From positions 1 to 19,999 of the forward strand of contig JBHPHI010000017.1 in the NCBI GenBank assembly GCA_042569595.1: a stretch of DNA of 19,999 nucleotides. Reading direction: 5' to 3'. The stretch comes from JBHPHI01 sp042569595 (lineage in GTDB: Bacteria; Patescibacteriota; Microgenomatia; UBA1400; 2-01-FULL-45-11). Shown piece by piece: positions 16,059 to 19,999 of this stretch. Below the pieces are notes generated by a model. It ran no database searches. It was given only the letters and a program-made list of their open reading frames with translations, and was not told the DNA's origin. The first letter of the stretch is position 1, and each line of letters opens with the position of its first letter. The position numbers and the translations under genes were made by a program.

Positions 16059-16213
16059 CACGCTGAGTTTGTTGAGGTCATAAAATTTTGTGATCTCAAT
16101 AAACTTTTTCACTAGGCGTGAGAATTGGTTTATTTGTACTTTAAAAAGGCATGCAATGGGAGTGTAGTGAGGTCCTGAGGAGACAAAGTGTCTCTTGAGG
16201 GGCTCGCTACATT
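16059..16213 (+). promoter_or_regulatory. Two large hairpins before the lipoprotein gene
   Basis: First: CACGC/GCGTG (16059-16063 with 16116-16120) enclosing a 12-bp stem, TTGTTGAGGTCA with TGATCTCAATAA (16069-16080 with 16091-16102). Second: a stem of about 25 bp (16161-16185 with 16189-16213) with only two mismatches, several G-U pairs and a 3-base loop. Neither is followed by a T-run, so they do not look like terminators. They lie just before the AAGGAGG Shine-Dalgarno (16228-16234). They may be an RNA leader, an mRNA-stabilising structure or a remnant of a mobile repeat. Confidence 0.5.
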
Positions 16214-16243
16214 CTAACCTAGTCGACCAAGGAGGTCTTTCTG

Positions 16244-16810
16244 ATGTTTAGTAGCCGAAAAGTAGGATTTTTGTTCGTCGGGATATTGGTGTTGGCTTTT
16301 GTGATTTTTGGTTGTACAGCCGCGCAAGAGCCTACTGAAGAACCACCAACTCAAACCCCAACAATTGTTGTCTATCCAACCCCCTCACGAACATTGTGTG
16401 ACGAGGAGAAAAATGGATTTCCGCTTTATGCATATACAGACGGGAATTGCGTTTATTATTCTGACTCGTACCATGATTTTCAATTGGGAGAGGCTGAAGT
16501 TGAAGGAAATCAAGAGTACAGAACTATTACTCTCGAGTTATATTCAATTGGCGCAACATCATGTGTTTGGACTGGAGGGAACGAACCACTAATGATCGAA
16601 GAAGTTGAGGGAGAAATTACCACAAATGACGGAAGAAAGCTATTTTTTGCAGGAGTGTCTTTGGAATATTACTTGACTTATGATCAAGCTGAAAACACTT
16701 TTGTAACGATGTACTGCGAATATCCGTTTGAGGATATGTGGTTTACCTTTTCTGACACGGTTCTTCGATTGATTGAGTCCGGCCTTCCATCTGGTGGGGT
16801 GGAACTTTAG
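16244..16810 (+). CDS. Putative lipoprotein
   Basis: 188 residues. A basic start (SSRK), hydrophobic stretch (8-22) and IFGC with Cys24 form a plausible lipobox, so cleavage before Cys24 and lipid attachment are expected. A Thr/Pro/Glu-rich linker (about 25-50) leads to a globular domain (51-188) with four Cys (52, 69, 107, 158), Tyr-rich and acidic, probably beta-rich and disulfide-stabilised. No family recognised. The start is fixed by an excellent AAGGAGG nine bases before the ATG. It follows a hairpin-rich leader and ends at a large branched terminator-like element, so it is probably a single-gene unit in the surface-protein cluster. Confidence 0.8.
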   Translation: MFSSRKVGFLFVGILVLAFVIFGCTAAQEPTEEPPTQTPTIVVYPTPSRTLCDEEKNGFPLYAYTDGNCVYYSDSYHDFQLGEAEVEGNQEYRTITLELYSIGATSCVWTGGNEPLMIEEVEGEITTNDGRKLFFAGVSLEYYLTYDQAENTFVTMYCEYPFEDMWFTFSDTVLRLIESGLPSGGVEL

Positions 16811-16813
16811 TTT

Positions 16814-16895
16814 AAAAAAGACGGCTGCCTAACAACATCGATGTCCCTTCTGGGGAGTTACTTTTTTCAAGTAATCATTGCATGCCTGTCTTTTT
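16814..16895 (+). terminator. Branched terminator after the lipoprotein gene
   Basis: AAAAAGAC-GGC (16815-16825) pairs with GCC-GTCTTTTT (16884-16895). Inside lie a CCC-TTCT-GGG hairpin and TTACTT/AAGTAA (16858-16863 with 16869-16874). The T-rich end suits termination, but the branched interior is unusual. The rest up to the next promoter (16896-16946) shows nothing more. Confidence 0.55.
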
Positions 16896-16946
16896 CAGTT
16901 TATAAAATTCTTGTAAATTGAAAGAGGCATAAATGTCCTATAACTA

Positions 16947-16974
16947 TTGACAAAGTAGGATATAGGGATATAAT
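16947..16974 (+). promoter_or_regulatory. Consensus promoter of the 80-residue secreted protein
   Basis: TTGACA (16947-16952), 16 bases, TATAAT (16969-16974): both boxes match the sigma-70 consensus perfectly, implying strong expression. Start expected near 16981, leader about 26 nt. Confidence 0.8.
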
Positions 16975-17006
16975 GCGAATACATAAAAAGTAGTTACAAG
17001 GGAGAC

Positions 17007-17249
17007 ATGAAGAAAACCTTGATATCGCTGATGGCAGTGCTATTTGTTCTCTTGACTCCATCCCAGGCTTTTGCCGATGGATCAACTGAAGAAGTTAATT
17101 GTCGAGAAGTTTATGGACAGGGCACTGTGTGTGACAAGGTCCATGAGCCCGAAGATACTGCTATAGGTGGCAGCGCATACATCCTAATTTTTGGAAGTTT
17201 TGCAGTCGCCATGACTTCTTACTTTCTTTCAAGAAAAGCCGAAGTCTAA
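17007..17249 (+). CDS. Small secreted protein with C-terminal membrane segment; possible sortase substrate
   Basis: 80 residues. A signal peptide (KK, then hydrophobic to about 18, AFA-DG) should be cleaved after residue 23. The mature part is only about 30 residues, with Cys32 and Cys42 in CREVYGQGTVC probably forming a disulfide, then HEPEDTAIGG (46-55), a hydrophobic segment (about 56-74) and a tail SRKAEV. Motif, membrane segment and a basic residue near the end are the layout of a sortase sorting signal, though no LPxTG is present; DTAIGG is the only candidate. GGGAG before the ATG and a perfect promoter suggest abundant expression. A sortase is encoded 2.3 kb upstream. It might be a small surface or pilus-like subunit. 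Its terminator lies inside the convergent gene. Confidence 0.8.
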   Translation: MKKTLISLMAVLFVLLTPSQAFADGSTEEVNCREVYGQGTVCDKVHEPEDTAIGGSAYILIFGSFAVAMTSYFLSRKAEV

Positions 17250-17258
17250 ACAAATCTT

Positions 17259-19526
17259 TTAGTAAAAAAGTTTATCAAAACTAGAATCAACCGCTCTTTG
17301 TAGCGGTTGATTTGTTTTTGTGTCCTCTAACAAATTCTTAAGGGTGTTTTCTAGGCCTGTCAGATCATTGACGATAAATGCGTTTGCACCCTCTAAAAAG
17401 GCGTTTTTGAGGGTTTCTAGGCTGTTTGACGACATGTCCTTGAGGAGTAAGCCTGGATATTCTGCTTGCGATAAATTTAAATCTTTTTGAAGAAGTAGTC
17501 CGTAACTGGATAAGAAGGACGAGCTTGGCTCTTTTGGGTACTTGCTATATAGAATAGGGATAACTTTAAGTCCTGACTCGGCGTAACCTTTTATCATTTC
17601 GTGCCCGGTTTCCTCAGAGATAAGGGAGTTGTCATATAAGGGAGAAATAATACCGTCGAAACCCAGGTTTTTGAGCTGTTTACCTCTTTGTAGTCCCACT
17701 TCATAGCCCTCGAGAGGGGACTTTATTGATGCTTGAGAAACTGTGTTGATCCAAGATATGGGGCTATTGACTCCACCTTCTTGTCTAACGAAAACAAACA
17801 AAGACTGGTTTGTGGTTTTTAGATTTTTAATTAATTCTTCGAGCTGACTGGAGCTTTGGATGGCGCTTTCTTGAATAATGACTCCTCCAATTTGACCATT
17901 CAAGTCGATTAATTCTTGAGGGATTTGTGAGTTGTTGAGTGAGAGAATGAATAGTTTTTTGATGTTGATAATATTGATTTTTTGTGACGATGAAAGTGGA
18001 TTTATTGAGGAATTTTTGTATAGTTGAAGATCTTCGACTGCATAAGTGATTTTTGATTTGATGGGGTCGAGATCTTCGTTTGCGACAAAACTGGAAGACG
18101 CGGTCATATTATCAAATGCAGATTTGAGTTGGGGAGATCTGTTGAATTTGAGATCTTCTTTTAGTGACTCGCTTAGAAGAATGTAATCGATGTTGTTGAA
18201 GTTGTTTTGAATGGCAATATCCTTTATTTGCGGGTCACTTTCTAGCTTGGGGTACCAGTGAATGTTTTTGAATAACTCATTAGATTTATTGTCTATTCTT
18301 AGATCAAGAAAAAGGAAGGGATCGGCTGCAATAATGGAATCTTTTGATATTTTTGTTTTTAAGTGGCTAATAGACTCGATTTGATTTTGTGTTGCCTGGC
18401 TCGTGTATAGGTATTGGCCTGAATATATGTAGCCAGCGGCTATAGCTATGGATGCTGGGATAATTATTTTTGTTGATTTTTTGAGGTTTGCTTGGTTTAG
18501 AAAGTCTTTTGCAAAAATTGATATGGAAAAAGCCATGAGAGGCAAAAGAGGGATGATGTAGAAATCTAAGACAAGCTTTCCCCTAGTAAGAAAAACTAAA
18601 AACAAGATAGGCATTAGGTATATTCCAATATTCTTGCTTTTTATATTTTTAAGTAAGTTTATGAGTGTGGAAGCAAGGCCAATAAATATGAGGTAAGGAT
18701 CTAAAAATAGCCAGTTATCAAGCCTTCTTCTAAGATCACTACCTTCTTGCCAAAATAACTTCCCATCCCCTCGTTGAGCTTGATAAAGCACGGTTTCTGT
18801 TAAGGATAGCTGGCCCTCTTTGGGAAGAAGCTCTGTTTTGACAATGGCTAAGACTGGAAAGAGCGAAAGAACAAAGATTAGTGTGAGTAGGAATGAAAAT
18901 AGTAAATACTTGTAGTTTTCTTTTTTTTGATTGTATGAATGCAAAAAAACCAAGTATCCAGGGATGAAGAAAAGCAAGGACTCTTTTATGAGAATGCTTG
19001 TTCCCAGGGATGCAGCGGAGAAAATGATGTGCTTGCCGCTTTTGGGTTTTGAGACTAGTAAATAAATACTCAACAACAACCAAGGGAGGGCGATATTTTC
19101 TAGATACACCTGTCGAGTAAGAGTGATGGAGAGTGGGGAAAGAGCGAATAAAATAATAGCGAGTATGGAGAAGAGTTCGGACTTGGTAATTTTTTTGGTG
19201 ATCTTGTAGAGAAAAAGAGTGGATATGGAGGTAAGGACAATGCTAAACACCCTTCCAGACAATACTGAGACTCCGAATGAAAATGGCCCGCCCGTAAATA
19301 GTTGCCACAAACCAAGCAGCAACCACCCTAGCGGAAAGTGGTCGTACCAGTAAGTGTAGGGGCCTAATTTTTGAAAATACACAAGCCACCAAGCTTGTGA
19401 GACATAGATTCCTTCGTCACCAATTAGTTTAGGGAAGCCATTAAAATTGATAAGTCTAGGGATTAGGGAAATGAGAATGACAAAAGCATATATGAAATAT
19501 TGTCGGGTGTTTTTTTTGAGAGTCAC
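17259..19526 (-). CDS. GT39-like membrane glycosyltransferase fused to a GH3-like domain
   Basis: 755 residues. Residues 1-375 form a multi-pass membrane domain of the dolichyl/polyprenyl-phosphate-sugar transferase type (GT39/ArnT-like), with the characteristic acidic pair in IGDEGIY (Asp37-Glu38) in the first outer loop. Residues 380-515 are a linking outer domain. Residues about 516-755 resemble GH3 beta-N-acetylhexosaminidase (NagZ-like): IGGVII (546-551), RQEGG (581-585; usually DQEGG), LKNLGFDGIISPL (618-630), LLLKDMSS (693-700; Asp697 may be the nucleophile) and EGANAFIV (712-719). The KHFPGHG motif appears lost, so this part may bind rather than cleave sugar. The start is GTG, the first codon after an in-frame TGA, with no internal Met before about residue 305. 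It follows the GT2 gene by 19 bases. Confidence 0.8.
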   Translation of the reverse strand: MTLKKNTRQYFIYAFVILISLIPRLINFNGFPKLIGDEGIYVSQAWWLVYFQKLGPYTYWYDHFPLGWLLLGLWQLFTGGPFSFGVSVLSGRVFSIVLTSISTLFLYKITKKITKSELFSILAIILFALSPLSITLTRQVYLENIALPWLLLSIYLLVSKPKSGKHIIFSAASLGTSILIKESLLFFIPGYLVFLHSYNQKKENYKYLLFSFLLTLIFVLSLFPVLAIVKTELLPKEGQLSLTETVLYQAQRGDGKLFWQEGSDLRRRLDNWLFLDPYLIFIGLASTLINLLKNIKSKNIGIYLMPILFLVFLTRGKLVLDFYIIPLLPLMAFSISIFAKDFLNQANLKKSTKIIIPASIAIAAGYIYSGQYLYTSQATQNQIESISHLKTKISKDSIIAADPFLFLDLRIDNKSNELFKNIHWYPKLESDPQIKDIAIQNNFNNIDYILLSESLKEDLKFNRSPQLKSAFDNMTASSSFVANEDLDPIKSKITYAVEDLQLYKNSSINPLSSSQKINIINIKKLFILSLNNSQIPQELIDLNGQIGGVIIQESAIQSSSQLEELIKNLKTTNQSLFVFVRQEGGVNSPISWINTVSQASIKSPLEGYEVGLQRGKQLKNLGFDGIISPLYDNSLISEETGHEMIKGYAESGLKVIPILYSKYPKEPSSSFLSSYGLLLQKDLNLSQAEYPGLLLKDMSSNSLETLKNAFLEGANAFIVNDLTGLENTLKNLLEDTKTNQPLQRAVDSSFDKLFY
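17285..17318 (+). terminator. Terminator of the secreted protein gene inside the convergent CDS
   Basis: A perfect 11-bp repeat AATCAACCGCT (17285-17295) with AGCGGTTGATT (17302-17312) is followed by TTGTTTTTG-type T-rich sequence. It lies within the last 20 codons of the minus-strand glycosyltransferase and points away from the 80-residue gene. Confidence 0.75.
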
Positions 19527-19545
19527 TCAACAAGTATATCAAGAG

Positions 19546-19999
19546 TTATTGGTTTAGGTATTGTCTGTGAAGGTTGTGGTGGGTGGTTTTTTCCCAGTAG
19601 TTTTTTCCAACCAATATATTAAACATTGCTTTTGCTGAGCTTAGAGCTAGCATGACCTGGTATGGCAAGAAAAATACAATAGTTTTTAGGTAGGTGGCTG
19701 TAGGAACCTTGATCTTGTATTGGTTTTTTAGATCTGACATTCCAAGAACATATAGTCCTAGCTGAGCCACTAAGAAATATGCTGGGATGAAGGAGATTGT
19801 GGTAATTAATACATTTGTTTTTAATCCAAGAGCAATAATGGGCATAAGCAACATGTTTATGGTTGCGACATGTCTTAAAATTGTTTGGAGTAGTAAGTAG
19901 GCCATAAGAAATCTTTGCTTGGCTGTTTTTAGTTTCTGCCAATCTTTTTTTGCGTAGGCTTGTAAAAATCCTTGATCCCACCTGCTTCTTTGTTTAATA
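19546..19999 (-). CDS. C-terminal part of a GT2 (cellulose-synthase-like) glycosyltransferase (partial)
   Basis: The frame runs from the window edge to TAA at 19546-19548, 151 codons seen. The visible start reads IKQRSRWDQGF: QRSRW is the Q(x)xRW motif of processive family-2 glycosyltransferases such as cellulose and hyaluronan synthases, where it binds the acceptor end of the glycan. Behind it come hydrophobic membrane segments (in the region encoded at about 19720-19905) and a basic tail. The catalytic domain lies beyond the window. It probably transfers or polymerises sugars at the cytoplasmic membrane and forms an operon with the GT39-like gene 19 bases downstream. An internal Met at 19905 is not the true start, since the motif precedes it. 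Confidence 0.85.
   Translation of the reverse strand, partial: IKQRSRWDQGFLQAYAKKDWQKLKTAKQRFLMAYLLLQTILRHVATINMLLMPIIALGLKTNVLITTISFIPAYFLVAQLGLYVLGMSDLKNQYKIKVPTATYLKTIVFFLPYQVMLALSSAKAMFNILVGKNYWEKTTHHNLHRQYLNQ

Overview
The window looks like a piece of a small AT-rich genome of the Candidate Phyla Radiation (Patescibacteria), most likely Microgenomates-like. The grounds are a divergent 16S rRNA with changed bases in the 530 loop and at P-site contacts, a DUF5667 surface protein, a ribosomal protein S1 with a long Lys-rich N-terminal tail, a sortase with small secreted proteins, and several genes that seem to be leaderless. TGA works as a normal stop, which argues against the recoding Gracilibacteria/Absconditabacteria. 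Lineage is inferred by eye; no search was run.

Left part (1-8314): a broken-up rRNA locus. A partial plus-strand gene and a convergent DUF5667/Cys-rich surface protein precede the 16S unit, which has its own promoter, an early terminator, a boxA-like element, processing stems and a 3' terminator. Then come tRNA-Ile(GAT) with idi (IPP isomerase type 1) directly behind it, a minus-strand secreted protein, and a third unit of tRNA-Ala(TGC), 23S and 5S. That last unit has a near-consensus promoter, a possible leaderless 24-codon leader peptide, and an attenuator before the tRNA.

Middle (8336-13965): housekeeping genes. These are an alpha/beta hydrolase divergent from a low-molecular-weight phosphotyrosine phosphatase, then rpsA with a 52-codon acidic small gene, a 57-codon minus-strand gene behind a roughly 200-nt structured leader that hides its ribosome binding site, and a SerK/SbnI-like ParB-fold gene divergent from radA. 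Genes without a Shine-Dalgarno sequence mostly have an (extended) -10 box 6-10 nt before the start codon.

Right part (13966-19999): a cell-surface region. An uncharacterised structured transcript of about 385 nt is followed by a pseudoknotted attenuator-like element, a sortase, a membrane-anchored protein, a lipoprotein and an 80-residue secreted protein with a C-terminal membrane segment. All are on the plus strand with good Shine-Dalgarno sequences, and unusually hairpin-rich spacers lie between them. On the minus strand a GT2 glycosyltransferase (running off the window) and a GT39-like membrane glycosyltransferase fused to a degenerate GH3-like domain form an operon, presumably for surface glycans.

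The most unusual content is in RNA: attenuator-like leaders of the rRNA units, the switch-like leader of the 57-residue protein, and the structured RNAs around the sortase.
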